Notes under the pieces: generated by a model
Told to the model about the DNA's origin: nothing
Databases searched by the model: none
The model's input: only the letters and a program-made list of their open reading frames with translations
Shown: one piece after another, positions 7,481-15,498 of the stretch
Numbering within the stretch: the first letter of the stretch is position 1
Layout of the letters: each line of letters begins with the position of its first letter
Position numbers and translations under genes: made by a program
Assembly: GCA_017302655.1 (NCBI GenBank)
Contig: JAFLDE010000020.1
Coordinates: 1 to 56,773, forward strand
From: Burkholderiales bacterium
GTDB lineage: Bacteria; Pseudomonadota; Gammaproteobacteria; Burkholderiales; Burkholderiaceae_C
Reading direction: 5' to 3'
DNA length: 56,773 bases

Positions 7481-9733
7481 ATGGCCATCGCTTGGATTCC
7501 CGACGCCGCCCGCCAGTCGCCGCTGTGGGCGGACCTGCAGACCCAGCTGTCGGCGGGGGAGTCGCTGCTGGCCGCGGCGCCGCTCGACCTGGCCAGCGAC
7601 CAACGCTTCGCCGCCGGCCTGCTGGCGTGCAGCGCGCACCGCCTGTTCGCCTGGGACGCCGCCGCCGCGCGCTGGCAGCACTGGCCGCTGGCCGGCTTGA
7701 CGCTGCGCACGCAGGATGCCGGCGGCCTGGCACAGCTGGAGCTGATGGGGCCGCAGCACCGCCTGGCCTCGTTCCCCCACACGCTGGCCGTGCAGACCGA
7801 ACTGCTGCGCCTGGTCGAGGCGGTGGAGACCCTGCAGGCCGGCCGCCGGCTGGAGGATGTGGAAGAGGACGAGTCGGAACAGTTCGACCACGAGCTGCTC
7901 ACGCCACCGTCCACCTGGGTGCTGCTGCGCCTGGGCCGTTTCGCCAAGCCTTACCAGGGCCAACTGCTGCTGGGCTTCCTGCTGATGATGGGGGCCACCG
8001 GCGCGACCCTGGTGCCGCCCTACCTGACCATGCCGCTGATGGACAAGGTGCTGATCCCGTTCCAGAACGGCCAGGCCATCGACACCATGCTGGTGGGTCT
8101 GCTGCTCGCCGGTCTGTTCGGCGCGGCCCTGGTGAGCTGGTTGCTCGGCTGGGCCAAGACCTACATCCTGGCGCTGGTGAGCGAGCGCATCGCCGCCGAC
8201 CTGCGCACGGCCACGTTCGAGCACCTGCTGGGCCTGTCGCTCGAATACTTCGGCAACAAGCGCACCGGCGATCTGATGGCGCGCATCGGCTCGGAGACCG
8301 ACCGCATCTCGGTCTTCCTCTCCCTGCACGCGCTGGACTTCATCACCGACGTGCTGATGCTGGCCATGACGGCCATCATCCTGTTCAGCATCCACCCCGG
8401 CTTGGCGCTGGCCACCCTGGTGCCCTTGCCTTTCATTGCCTGGCTCATCCACCTGGTGCGCGACCGCCTGCGCACCGGCTTCGAGAAGATCGACCGCGTC
8501 TGGGGCGAGGTGACCTCGGTGCTGGCCGACACCATTCCCGGCATCCGGGTCGTGAAGGCCTTTGCCCAGGAGCGCCGCGAGGCGCGCCGCTTCAAGGAAG
8601 CCAATGCCGCCAACCTGGCGGTGAACGACAAGCTGAACAAGACCTGGAGCCTGTTCGGCCCCACCGTGGGCCTGCTCACCGAGTTCGGCCTGCTGGTGGT
8701 CTGGGCAGTCGGCATCTGGCTGATCAGCCGGGGCGCGGTGACGGTGGGCACCTTGACCGCCTTCCTGGCCTATATCGGCCGCTTCTACGGCCGGCTCGAT
8801 TCGATGAGTCGCATCGTCTCCGTCACCCAGAAGGCGGCGGCCGGCGCCAAGCGCATCTTCGACATCCTCGACCATGTGTCCAACGTGCCCGACCCGGTGC
8901 AGCCCGAGCGCTTCGAGAAGGCCAGCGGCGCCATCCAACTCAGCGGCGTGAATTTCCGCTACGGCAGCCGCGCGGTGATCAAGCGCCTGGATCTCGACAT
9001 CCGGCCCGGAGAGATGGTGGGCCTGGTGGGCCACAGCGGCTCCGGCAAGAGCACGCTGGTGAACCTGATCTGCCGCTTCTACGACGTCAGCGAGGGCTCG
9101 ATCAAGGTCGACGGCGTGGACCTGCGCCGCATCGCGGTCAGCGACTACCGCCGCCACATCGGCCTGGTGCTGCAGGAGCCCTTCCTGTTCTTCGGCACCA
9201 TCGCCGAGAACATCGCCTATGGCAAGCCGGGGGCGACGCGCGAGGAGATCGTGGCGGCGGCGCGAGCCGCGCACGCGCACGAGTTCATCCTGCGCCTGCC
9301 GCATGGCTACGACAGCCTGGTGGGCGAGCGAGGGCAAGGACTTTCCGGTGGGGAGCGCCAGCGCATCAGCATCGCTCGCGCGCTGCTCATCGACCCGGCC
9401 ATCCTCATCCTGGACGAAGCCACCAGCGCGGTGGACACCGAGACCGAGAAGGAAATCCAGAAGGCGCTGGACAACCTCGTGAAGGGCCGCACCACCATCG
9501 CCATCGCCCACCGCCTGTCTACGCTGCGCAAGGCCGACCGCCTGGTGGTGATGGACCGCGGCGAGATCGTCGAGCTGGGCCCGCACGATGAGCTGATCGC
9601 CCGGCAGGGCCATTACTGGCGCCTGTGGGAGGCGCAGGCGCGGCGCGTGGACGAGTCGGAGGACGCGAGCAGCCAGGGCGGCCTGATGGTCGTCGCTCCC
9701 AACCCGCATCAGCACCAGCAAGTGGCCGTATGA
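7481..9733 (+). CDS. Cyanophycin-associated ABC transporter, fused membrane and ATPase domains
   Basis: About 750 residues from the ATG at 7481; an in-frame ATG at 7427 is the alternative and neither has a strong Shine-Dalgarno. Residues ~1-150 are a soluble N-terminal domain unusual for exporters. Residues ~150-440 hold six membrane spans of the exporter fold, and ~460-720 the ATPase: Walker A GHSGSGKST (517-525), signature LSGGERQ (621-627), Walker B ILILDE (641-646), H-loop His677. It is divergent from the cyanophycin synthetases and followed by DUF1854, the arrangement seen for the 'cyanophycin metabolism-associated' ABC family. The substrate is unknown; an Asp-Arg dipeptide, polymer fragment or precursor is speculation. 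Confidence 0.9.
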   Translation: MAIAWIPDAARQSPLWADLQTQLSAGESLLAAAPLDLASDQRFAAGLLACSAHRLFAWDAAAARWQHWPLAGLTLRTQDAGGLAQLELMGPQHRLASFPHTLAVQTELLRLVEAVETLQAGRRLEDVEEDESEQFDHELLTPPSTWVLLRLGRFAKPYQGQLLLGFLLMMGATGATLVPPYLTMPLMDKVLIPFQNGQAIDTMLVGLLLAGLFGAALVSWLLGWAKTYILALVSERIAADLRTATFEHLLGLSLEYFGNKRTGDLMARIGSETDRISVFLSLHALDFITDVLMLAMTAIILFSIHPGLALATLVPLPFIAWLIHLVRDRLRTGFEKIDRVWGEVTSVLADTIPGIRVVKAFAQERREARRFKEANAANLAVNDKLNKTWSLFGPTVGLLTEFGLLVVWAVGIWLISRGAVTVGTLTAFLAYIGRFYGRLDSMSRIVSVTQKAAAGAKRIFDILDHVSNVPDPVQPERFEKASGAIQLSGVNFRYGSRAVIKRLDLDIRPGEMVGLVGHSGSGKSTLVNLICRFYDVSEGSIKVDGVDLRRIAVSDYRRHIGLVLQEPFLFFGTIAENIAYGKPGATREEIVAAARAAHAHEFILRLPHGYDSLVGERGQGLSGGERQRISIARALLIDPAILILDEATSAVDTETEKEIQKALDNLVKGRTTIAIAHRLSTLRKADRLVVMDRGEIVELGPHDELIARQGHYWRLWEAQARRVDESEDASSQGGLMVVAPNPHQHQQVAV

Positions 9734-9741
9734 GAGGCGGT

Positions 9742-10188
9742 ATGAACCTCAGCCAAGATGAATTCGGCCGCCTGCTGTTCGACGGCGAGCCTGTGAACCC
9801 GGTGCGCGCCCACCCCATCAGCGCGCCGGAGGAGGGCATCAGCCTGACCGGCGCCGACGGCCACGAGCGCGCCTGGCTGCCCCGCCTGGCCGAGGTGCCC
9901 GAGCCGGCGCAGGGCCTGCTGCGCCGAGCTTTGAGCGAACGCGAATTCCATCCCACGCTCACCCGCCTGGTGTCGGTGAGCACCTTCAGCACGCCCAGCC
10001 TCTGGACGGTCGAGACCGACCGAGGCCCGCTGCAGTTCCATCTGAAGAGCGAAGAGGACATTCGCCGACTGGGGGGGCCGGGTGAGGGCCGCCTGCTCAT
10101 CACCACCAGCCACAGCCTGCAGCTCTACGTGGCCGACCGCTGGGCGCTGGACCGTCATTCACGACGACTGTTGGAGCGATTCCTGTGA
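9742..10188 (+). CDS. DUF1854 protein linked to cyanophycin metabolism
   Basis: About 148 residues, starting MNLSQDEFGRLLFDGEPV. The ATG at 9742 has GAGGCGG upstream; the ATG at 9730 overlaps the ABC stop as ATGA and would add four residues. The protein is soluble with no signal peptide. Motifs such as HPTLTRLVSVSTFSTPSLW, VETDRGPLQFHLKSEEDIR and DRWALDRHSRRLLERFL fit DUF1854, a family I know from next to cyanophycin ABC transporters. It is translationally coupled to the transporter and probably works with it, perhaps as a regulatory or scaffold subunit. Its biochemical role is not known to me. Confidence 0.85.
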   Translation: MNLSQDEFGRLLFDGEPVNPVRAHPISAPEEGISLTGADGHERAWLPRLAEVPEPAQGLLRRALSEREFHPTLTRLVSVSTFSTPSLWTVETDRGPLQFHLKSEEDIRRLGGPGEGRLLITTSHSLQLYVADRWALDRHSRRLLERFL

Positions 10189-10544
10189 GCTGTCTGCGCC
10201 CCTTGCTGCTGGCTGGCCTGATGGTCGTGCCGCTGGCTGCCCAAGCCCTGTTGCCTGAAGGCTGTGCCTTGGAGGGCGAGTTGCCCCCCGTGCCCGGCCT
10301 TGAGGCGGAGGCGCACTACGCAGCGGAAGTGGAGCTGAAGGACGGGCGTCCGCGGGCCGTCACCGTGCGGGTGATTCGGCACATGGTCGATCGCCGTGGG
10401 CAGCGTGCCGTCATTTCCGACATCGACATGCGGCTGCGGCGTATGAACTGCCCGGGCGTCGAGCGCGTCGTGGTCGAGGCGCGCGTCGGCGCGACAGGGG
10501 GCCGCATCGTGCCGGTGGGCTTCACGCGCGCCGCCACTCCCTGA
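10185..10544 (+). CDS. Small secreted protein, unknown function
   Basis: 119 residues from a GTG at 10185 that overlaps the DUF1854 stop (GTGA). The N-terminus CLRPLLLAGLMVVPLAAQA is a signal peptide. The mature part holds two cysteines (PEGC and MNCPG) that could form a disulfide, and a central run of alternating beta-strand sequence (AVTVRVIRHMVDRRGQRAVI). No family recognised. It may be the last gene of the transporter/DUF1854 unit, since a perfect hairpin follows it. Confidence 0.65.
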   Translation: MSCLRPLLLAGLMVVPLAAQALLPEGCALEGELPPVPGLEAEAHYAAEVELKDGRPRAVTVRVIRHMVDRRGQRAVISDIDMRLRRMNCPGVERVVVEARVGATGGRIVPVGFTRAATP

Positions 10545-10558
10545 CGCCTGGCACCCTG

Positions 10559-10582
10559 CGCTTGGTCATGACTGACCAAGCG
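10559..10582. terminator. Perfect 10-bp hairpin without T-tract
   Basis: CGCTTGGTCA (10559-10568) pairs perfectly with TGACCAAGCG (10573-10582) around a 4-nt loop, 15 bp after the stop of the small secreted protein. No T-run follows on either strand. It could be a weak terminator, an mRNA-stabilising hairpin or a protein-binding palindrome. Confidence 0.45.
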
Positions 10583-10683
10583 GGAAGGCCGTGACCTTTT
10601 CCGTGCGGGCGACGCCGGTTGGAGCATGGCGTTGCGGATGGCCATCCGGCCCTCCGTGACCCGCTGTCACCAGGAGTGCTCCC

Positions 10684-11145
10684 ATGAAGTTGAACCGCCT
10701 GCCCCTTGCCTCCGCCCTCTTGCTGGGCGCCATGCTCACCCCCTTGCCCGCACTGGCCCAGGAAGGCGCAGCGCTCGGCCGCGTGGAGGTGTCCCGCGGC
10801 ACCCTGCGCCACGACGTGGCCCGCAGCTGCCCGGCCGTCGCCGCCACCTTGCAGGAGGGCATGGACCGCGCCGTCAGCGTGCACCAGATCGAAGGCAGCT
10901 ACCGCGTCGAGTTCGAGCTGAGCGGCCGGAACATCGTCTCGGTGCGCACGCCCTTTGCGCCGCGCGAGTACCGCCAGGCCCTGCGTGGCGCGGTGCGCAG
11001 CCTCGCCTGCCAGGACGCCGCCGCACAGCAGCAAGCCCAGCGCTTCGGGTTCATCCTGGACGTGAAGGCGGAGCCCGCCACGCCTCAGGAGCGCATGGCT
11101 GCCGCTGCTCCGCGCTATTCGGTGGCGTTGCGCGCTCAGCCATGA
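10684..11145 (+). CDS. Small secreted protein, unknown function
   Basis: 153 residues with a clear signal peptide (ASALLLGAMLTPLPALAQ, cleavage near residue 25). The start ATG at 10684 has AGGAG seven bases upstream. The mature region has two cysteines (RSCPAVA and LACQDA) spaced like a disulfide-bonded pair and a beta-rich centre (SYRVEFELSGRNIVSVRTPF). I do not recognise the family; a distant likeness to TonB C-terminal-type beta/alpha domains is possible but unproven. The stop codon abuts the left end of the repeat element at 11145. Confidence 0.65.
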   Translation: MKLNRLPLASALLLGAMLTPLPALAQEGAALGRVEVSRGTLRHDVARSCPAVAATLQEGMDRAVSVHQIEGSYRVEFELSGRNIVSVRTPFAPREYRQALRGAVRSLACQDAAAQQQAQRFGFILDVKAEPATPQERMAAAAPRYSVALRAQP

Positions 11146-11306
11146 GAGCTTGTGAACCAATCCCTGCCGCCCGCTCATGCCGCCCGAAAGGCGCAGCACC
11201 GCGTTGCAAATGCTCGCCGTAGCCCGCGCTACGGCTGCGCTTAGCGTCTTGTTCCGCACCTCCCGGACGGCCTGCTCGGACGCCCGGGGATTCATGCACA
11301 AGCTCT
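11145..11306. repeat. 162-bp intergenic inverted-repeat element
   Basis: The ends form an imperfect ~20-bp inverted repeat: AGAGCTTGTG at 11145-11154 with CACAAGCTCT at 11297-11306, then AATCCC at 11159-11164 with GGGATT at 11287-11292. Inside, 11201-11252 matches the complement of 1623-1674 at 47 of 52 positions, including a hairpin (11216-11222 with 11229-11235) that differs from the first copy by a compensatory base-pair change. It occupies most of the gap between the secreted protein and the acyltransferase gene. Confidence 0.7.
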
Positions 11307-11366
11307 GAGACCTCTACCTAGCCGGCGCGGGTCGGCAGGGCGCCGGTCTGCATAGACTTCGGCGCC

Positions 11367-12269
11367 ATGCCGTCCCTCCTGCTCGGCGCGCTCAGCTGCC
11401 TGCTGCTCGCGCTCAATACCCTGTTCTGGGCCACGCCCCTGCTGCTGCTGTCGCTGTTCAAGCTGCTGCTGCCGGTGGCCGCCGTGCGCAAGCCCATCGA
11501 CCGCGCGCTCAACGCGCTCGCCACCAACTGGATTTCCTGCAACAGCGCTTGGCTGGGCTGGACCGGTCGGCATGCCTGGGACGTGCAGGGCCTCGAAGGC
11601 CTGGAGCGCGGTGGCTGGTACCTGGTGAACTGCAACCACCGCTCCTGGGTGGACATCTTCGTGCTGCAGCGGGTGTTCAACCGGCGCGTGCCCTTCCTGA
11701 AGTTCTTCCTCAAGCAGCAGTTGATCGGGGTGCCGGTGATCGGCCTGGTCTGGTGGGCGCTGGACTTCCCGTTCATGAAGCGCCACAGCGAGGCCGAGAT
11801 CCGCAAGAACCCGGCGCTGCGACTGCAGGATCTGGAAACCACGCGGCGTTCCTGCGAACGCTTCGCCCTCATCCCGACCAGCGTGATGAACTTCGCCGAG
11901 GGCACCCGCTTCACCGCCGCCAAGCATGCGAAGCAGGCTTCGCCCTTCCGCCATCTGCTCAAGCCCAAGGCGGGCGCGCTGGCCTTGGCGCTGAACGTGA
12001 TGGGCGGCCAGTTCCGCAGCCTGCTCGACGTCAGCCTCGTCTACCCCGACGGCACGCCCAGCTTCTGGGACCTGGCCTGCGGGCGCGCGGGCCGCATCGT
12101 GGTGCGTGTGCAGGAGCGTGCGCTGCCGACCGAGCTGCTGGGCGGCGACTACAGCGGAGATCCCGCCTACCGGGAGCGTTTCCAGCAGTGGCTGGGCCAG
12201 CTCTGGCAGGAGAAGGACGCGCTCATCGAGCAGCTGCTGCACGAAGCGGGCACAAAAAAGCCGGCCTGA
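11367..12269 (+). CDS. 1-acyl-sn-glycerol-3-phosphate acyltransferase-like protein (YihG type)
   Basis: 300 residues. Two hydrophobic N-terminal stretches (ALSCLLLALNTLFWATPLLL) anchor it in the inner membrane. The PlsC catalytic motif is NHRSWVD (His91, Asp96), and the second motif EGTRF starts at Glu178. Domain length and the order of motifs resemble E. coli YihG and related acyltransferases, which acylate lysophosphatidic acid or similar acceptors. The exact acceptor is not visible from sequence. The stop codon lies inside the terminator hairpin of the convergent gene. Confidence 0.85.
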   Translation: MPSLLLGALSCLLLALNTLFWATPLLLLSLFKLLLPVAAVRKPIDRALNALATNWISCNSAWLGWTGRHAWDVQGLEGLERGGWYLVNCNHRSWVDIFVLQRVFNRRVPFLKFFLKQQLIGVPVIGLVWWALDFPFMKRHSEAEIRKNPALRLQDLETTRRSCERFALIPTSVMNFAEGTRFTAAKHAKQASPFRHLLKPKAGALALALNVMGGQFRSLLDVSLVYPDGTPSFWDLACGRAGRIVVRVQERALPTELLGGDYSGDPAYRERFQQWLGQLWQEKDALIEQLLHEAGTKKPA

Positions 12270-12280
12270 AGAGGCCGGCT
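12254..12280 (-). terminator. Rho-independent terminator, convergent side
   Basis: A 9-bp GC-rich stem (12259-12267 with 12272-12280) has a 4-nt loop. The A-run at 12254-12259 gives a T-tract on the minus strand. It terminates the small secreted protein gene at 12303-12632 and overlaps the acyltransferase stop, so it may serve both directions. Confidence 0.8.
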
Positions 12281-12302
12281 CGCGGGTGGGCAGCCGCAGC
12301 GC

Positions 12303-12632
12303 TTACTGCGCAGCCAGCTTGCCCTTCTTGTAGCTGAACACATGCTCTTCGGCGCCCGGCTTGCCGGCGGCCGTGGGGTTGGCGGCGAGCATGCGGGCCG
12401 GATCCAGGCTGGCCACATAGGCCTTGTACTGGCCTTCGCTGCAGGGCAGGTTCTTGCCGGCGCGGGCTTCACCGCGCAGCTGGCCCTTGTGGTAGGCGAA
12501 GGTGTATTCGTTGGCGGACGGCTTCACCGCCACCTTGTGCTGCACGGCGCACTCGGCGCGCAGCTGGGCGTCAGGTCCGGCGGCCAGGGCCAGGGCGGGG
12601 GCGGCGAGCAGGGCGATCAGCAAAGTCTTCAT
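12303..12632 (-). CDS. Small periplasmic protein with internal duplication
   Basis: 109 residues from the ATG at 12632, which is preceded by GAGACC and opens a signal peptide (KTLLIALLAAPALALAAG). The mature protein contains two similar segments, NEYTFAYHKGQLRGEA and EEHVFSYKKGKLAAQ, suggesting an internal duplication of a short beta-hairpin unit. It has two cysteines (AECAVQ, LPCSEGQ). Family not recognised. A strong terminator follows. Confidence 0.7.
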   Translation of the reverse strand: MKTLLIALLAAPALALAAGPDAQLRAECAVQHKVAVKPSANEYTFAYHKGQLRGEARAGKNLPCSEGQYKAYVASLDPARMLAANPTAAGKPGAEEHVFSYKKGKLAAQ

Positions 12633-12757
12633 GGCGGGTCTCGGGTGAAGCAGTGAGAAGGCCGCAAGCTTACGCGCCCGCCGTCTGGCGCGCATCGGGG
12701 GCCATCCGGTGCCCCCCCTCAAACCGGTGGGCGGTCGAGCGTGAGGAATGAACGGTT

Positions 12758-13444
12758 TCAGACTGCCGTGGCGTCCACCCAGCGCCAGGCGCCGGGCGTC
12801 AAGTCGGGGGGCAGGGCCAGACGGCCGAACTGTGGCCGGTGCAGGGCTTCCACCCGATTGCCCACCGCCGCCACCATGCGTTTGACCTGGTGGTAGCGGC
12901 CGCTGGTCAGCGTGAGGCGCAGCAAGGTCGGCTCGGGCAGCTCGGCCGCCGTGGCGGCCACCGGTGCTGGGTCGTCGTCCAGGACCACCCCGGCCAGCAG
13001 GCGCTGGCGGGCGGCCTCGTCCATCGGATGCTTGAGCCTCGCCTCGTAGACCTTGGGCAGCTTTTTTTTCGGGTGTGTCCAGCGGTGAATGAGCGCGCCG
13101 TCATCGGTGAGCAGCAGCAGGCCGGTGGTGTCCTCGTCCAGACGGCCGACGGGTTGTACGCCGCGCACGCGCAGGGGGCCGGGCAGCAGGCTGAGCACGC
13201 TGGGGTGGTGCTTGGGCTTCATCGAGCACTCGTAATGCGGCGGCTTGTGCAGCATCACCAGGGCCTTCTCGCGGTAGGGCCAGGGCTGGCCGTCCAGCTC
13301 GAACTCCAAACCCTCGGGGTCGACCTCCTCGTAGGGGTCCGTCGGCGTGGCGCCTGCGATGCGCAGGCGCCCCTGGACGATCAGCCCCGCGCATTCGTGC
13401 CGGCTGCCGAAGCCCTGGCTGAAGAGCAGTTGTTGCAGTTGCAT
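12758..13444 (-). CDS. rsuA: 16S rRNA pseudouridine-516 synthase RsuA
   Basis: 228 residues, the usual RsuA length. Residues 1-60 are an S4 RNA-binding domain ([20 protein letters not shown]). The catalytic domain carries [18 protein letters not shown] with the nucleophilic Asp103, and later [16 protein letters not shown]. RsuA converts U516 of 16S rRNA to pseudouridine during 30S assembly. It is divergent from the isovaleryl-CoA dehydrogenase gene, with a ~114-bp shared upstream region. The RluB/E/F relatives are alternatives, but length and motif context favour RsuA. Confidence 0.9.
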   Translation of the reverse strand: MQLQQLLFSQGFGSRHECAGLIVQGRLRIAGATPTDPYEEVDPEGLEFELDGQPWPYREKALVMLHKPPHYECSMKPKHHPSVLSLLPGPLRVRGVQPVGRLDEDTTGLLLLTDDGALIHRWTHPKKKLPKVYEARLKHPMDEAARQRLLAGVVLDDDPAPVAATAAELPEPTLLRLTLTSGRYHQVKRMVAAVGNRVEALHRPQFGRLALPPDLTPGAWRWVDATAV

Positions 13445-13558
13445 GCTGCGTTTCTACACCGGGCAAGCCTTGGCGGGCCTCGCGCCATCGTCTGGCGGCT
13501 CGCCTTCGAGCGCAGCGGCAGAATCCTCCGTCTGCCATCCATCCAGGCTTCGCCCATC

Positions 13559-14737
13559 ATGAACCTTCCCGGACTCGACTTCCAACTTGGCGACGACATC
13601 GATGCCCTTCGCGACGCGGTGCGCGCCTTCGCCGAGGCTGAGATTGCCCCGCGCGCCGCGGCCATCGATCACAGCGACCAGTTCCCCATGGACCTGTGGC
13701 CCAAGATGGGGGAACTCGGCGTGCTCGGCATCACCGTGCCCGAGCAGTACGGTGGCGCCGACATGGGCTACCTGGCGCACATGGTGGCCATGGAGGAGAT
13801 CTCGCGCGCCAGCGCCAGCGTCGGTCTTTCCTACGGCGCGCACAGCAACCTTTGCGTGAACCAGATCAAGCGCAACGGCAACGATGCGCAGAAGACCAAG
13901 TACCTGCCCAAGCTGATCAGCGGAGAGCATGTCGGAGCCCTCGCCATGAGCGAACCGGGCGCCGGCTCCGATGTCATCAGCATGAAGCTCAAGGCCGAGG
14001 ACAAGGGTGGCTACTACCTGCTCAACGGCAGCAAGATGTGGATCACCAACGGCCCTGACGCCGACACCATGGTGGTCTATGCCAAGACCGAGCCGGAGAT
14101 GGGCGCGCGTGGCGTCACCGCCTTCATCGTCGAGAAGGGCATGAAGGGCTTCAGCACCGCGCAGAAGCTGGACAAGCTGGGCATGCGCGGCAGCCACACC
14201 GGCGAGATGGTGTTCCAGGACGTCGAGGTGCCGGCCGAGAACATCCTGGGCGGCTTGAACCAGGGCGCGAAGGTGCTGATGAGTGGCCTGGACTACGAGC
14301 GCGCGGTGCTGGCCGGAGGCCCCATCGGCATCATGCAGGCGGTGATGGACAACGTCGTGCCCTATGTGCACGACCGCAAGCAGTTCGGCCAGAGCATCGG
14401 CGAGTTCCAACTCATCCAGGGCAAGCTGGCCGACATGTACACCGTGCTGCAGGCAGGCCGCGCTTTCCTCTACACGATCGGCAAGAACCTCGACAAGCTC
14501 GGCAGCCAGCATGTGCGGCAGGTGCGCAAGGACTGCGCTTCGGTGATTCTGTGGACCGCTGAGAAGGCGACCTGGATGGCTGGCGAGGGCATCCAGATCT
14601 TCGGCGGCAACGGCTACATCAACGAGTACCCGCTGGGCCGGCTGTGGCGCGACGCCAAGCTCTACGAGATTGGCGCGGGCACGAGCGAGATCCGCCGCAT
14701 GCTGATCGGGCGCGAGCTCTTCGCCGAGACGATGTGA
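13559..14737 (+). CDS. ivd: Isovaleryl-CoA dehydrogenase
   Basis: 392 residues from the ATG at 13559; the frame upstream of it is only the antisense of rsuA. This FAD flavoprotein oxidises isovaleryl-CoA to 3-methylcrotonyl-CoA in leucine breakdown. The family-specific catalytic glutamate sits in [18 protein letters not shown] (Glu247), where isovaleryl-CoA dehydrogenases carry it, instead of near the C-terminus as in most acyl-CoA dehydrogenases. FAD-site motifs [11 protein letters not shown] and WITNGPDAD and the tail [18 protein letters not shown] are all present. The methylcrotonyl-CoA carboxylase genes that normally follow are absent; a run of unrelated overlapping genes follows instead. 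Confidence 0.93.
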   Translation: MNLPGLDFQLGDDIDALRDAVRAFAEAEIAPRAAAIDHSDQFPMDLWPKMGELGVLGITVPEQYGGADMGYLAHMVAMEEISRASASVGLSYGAHSNLCVNQIKRNGNDAQKTKYLPKLISGEHVGALAMSEPGAGSDVISMKLKAEDKGGYYLLNGSKMWITNGPDADTMVVYAKTEPEMGARGVTAFIVEKGMKGFSTAQKLDKLGMRGSHTGEMVFQDVEVPAENILGGLNQGAKVLMSGLDYERAVLAGGPIGIMQAVMDNVVPYVHDRKQFGQSIGEFQLIQGKLADMYTVLQAGRAFLYTIGKNLDKLGSQHVRQVRKDCASVILWTAEKATWMAGEGIQIFGGNGYINEYPLGRLWRDAKLYEIGAGTSEIRRMLIGRELFAETM

Positions 14738-15111
14738 TGCTGATGCTCGCGTTCGGAGGGCTGATGGTGCTGCTGGGCTTGCTCAGCGGCGGCGTGCTGC
14801 TGGCCACCGCGGCGGGCTGGTCGAACTTGCAGCCGGGCTGGACCGCCTGGCTGGCCTTTCCGGGCCTCACGATGCTGGGCTACGGCTTCTTCGCCGCGGC
14901 ATCGGGCGACGCGCTGAGCGCCCAGCTGGCGCGGGCCTTTGGTGCGCTGTGCACCTTGCTGGCGATGGCGGCCATCGCCGTGCTGGTGCTGCGGTCCTTG
15001 GGCATCCTGGCCTTCGAGGGCGGCACGCTCAGGCTCTGGTGGGTGTTCGGCTGCGGACTGGTCCTCGGGCCGCTGGGGTGGCTCGGGGCCAAACTGCCCA
15101 AGGCGGCCTGA
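14737..15111 (+). CDS. Four-span inner-membrane protein, unknown function
   Basis: 124 residues. The ATG at 14737 shares a base with the ivd stop (TGATG), so translation is probably coupled. Four hydrophobic segments are visible: LMVLLGLLSGGVLLATAAG, WLAFPGLTMLGYGFFAA, LLAMAAIAVLVLRSLGIL and WWVFGCGLVLGPLGWLGA. There are no charged motifs or cofactor ligands to indicate activity, and I do not recognise the family. Confidence 0.7.
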   Translation: MLMLAFGGLMVLLGLLSGGVLLATAAGWSNLQPGWTAWLAFPGLTMLGYGFFAAASGDALSAQLARAFGALCTLLAMAAIAVLVLRSLGILAFEGGTLRLWWVFGCGLVLGPLGWLGAKLPKAA

Positions 15112-15498
15112 GTGTCGGGCCCGGCCCGCGCGGGCGTGCTCATCTATGCCCTTGATCTGGAAACGCTCGCCGGCTTCTACGCGCAGCTGCTCGGTGCGCA
15201 GGTTCTCCACCAGGATGCCGAGCACCAGGTGCTGCAGTCACCTGACGCGCAGCTCATCGTCCATGCCATCCCAGCGGCTTACCGAGAGGGCCTCATGATC
15301 CAGACGCCCCCCGAGCCGCGCGAAGCGCAGGCCATCAAGCCCTTCTTCACCGTGCCGAGCCTGGCCGAAGCGGAGCGGCTCGCCGAGCAGTTGGGCGGGC
15401 GGGTCTGCGGCCCTCTGTGGCCGGGGCCCGGCATGCGGGTGCGCAACGTGTGCGACCCGGAAGGCAACATCGTCCAGTTGCGTGAACTCACTCCCTGA
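15112..15498 (+). CDS. VOC (glyoxalase/bleomycin-resistance-like) superfamily protein
   Basis: 128 residues from a GTG directly after the preceding stop. The fold signature is two beta-alpha-beta-beta-beta modules: LIYALDLETLAGFYAQLLGA at the start, then PFFTVPSLAEAERLAEQLGG and VRNVCDPEGNIVQLRE at the end. These are typical of vicinal oxygen chelate proteins. The terminal DPEGNIVQL carries the Glu-type metal-ligand position, but the first ligand position is unclear, so metal binding is uncertain. Substrate unknown. Confidence 0.8.
   Translation: MSGPARAGVLIYALDLETLAGFYAQLLGAQVLHQDAEHQVLQSPDAQLIVHAIPAAYREGLMIQTPPEPREAQAIKPFFTVPSLAEAERLAEQLGGRVCGPLWPGPGMRVRNVCDPEGNIVQLRELTP

Noticed and set aside
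7388-9721. Upstream extension of the second cyanophycin synthetase (frame open to 9721)
   Set aside because: The extra ~780 codons are antisense to the ABC transporter; homology begins at the ATG at 7387.
12839-13558. N-terminal extension of isovaleryl-CoA dehydrogenase by 240 codons
   Set aside because: It is antisense to rsuA and the enzyme family begins at the ATG at 13559.
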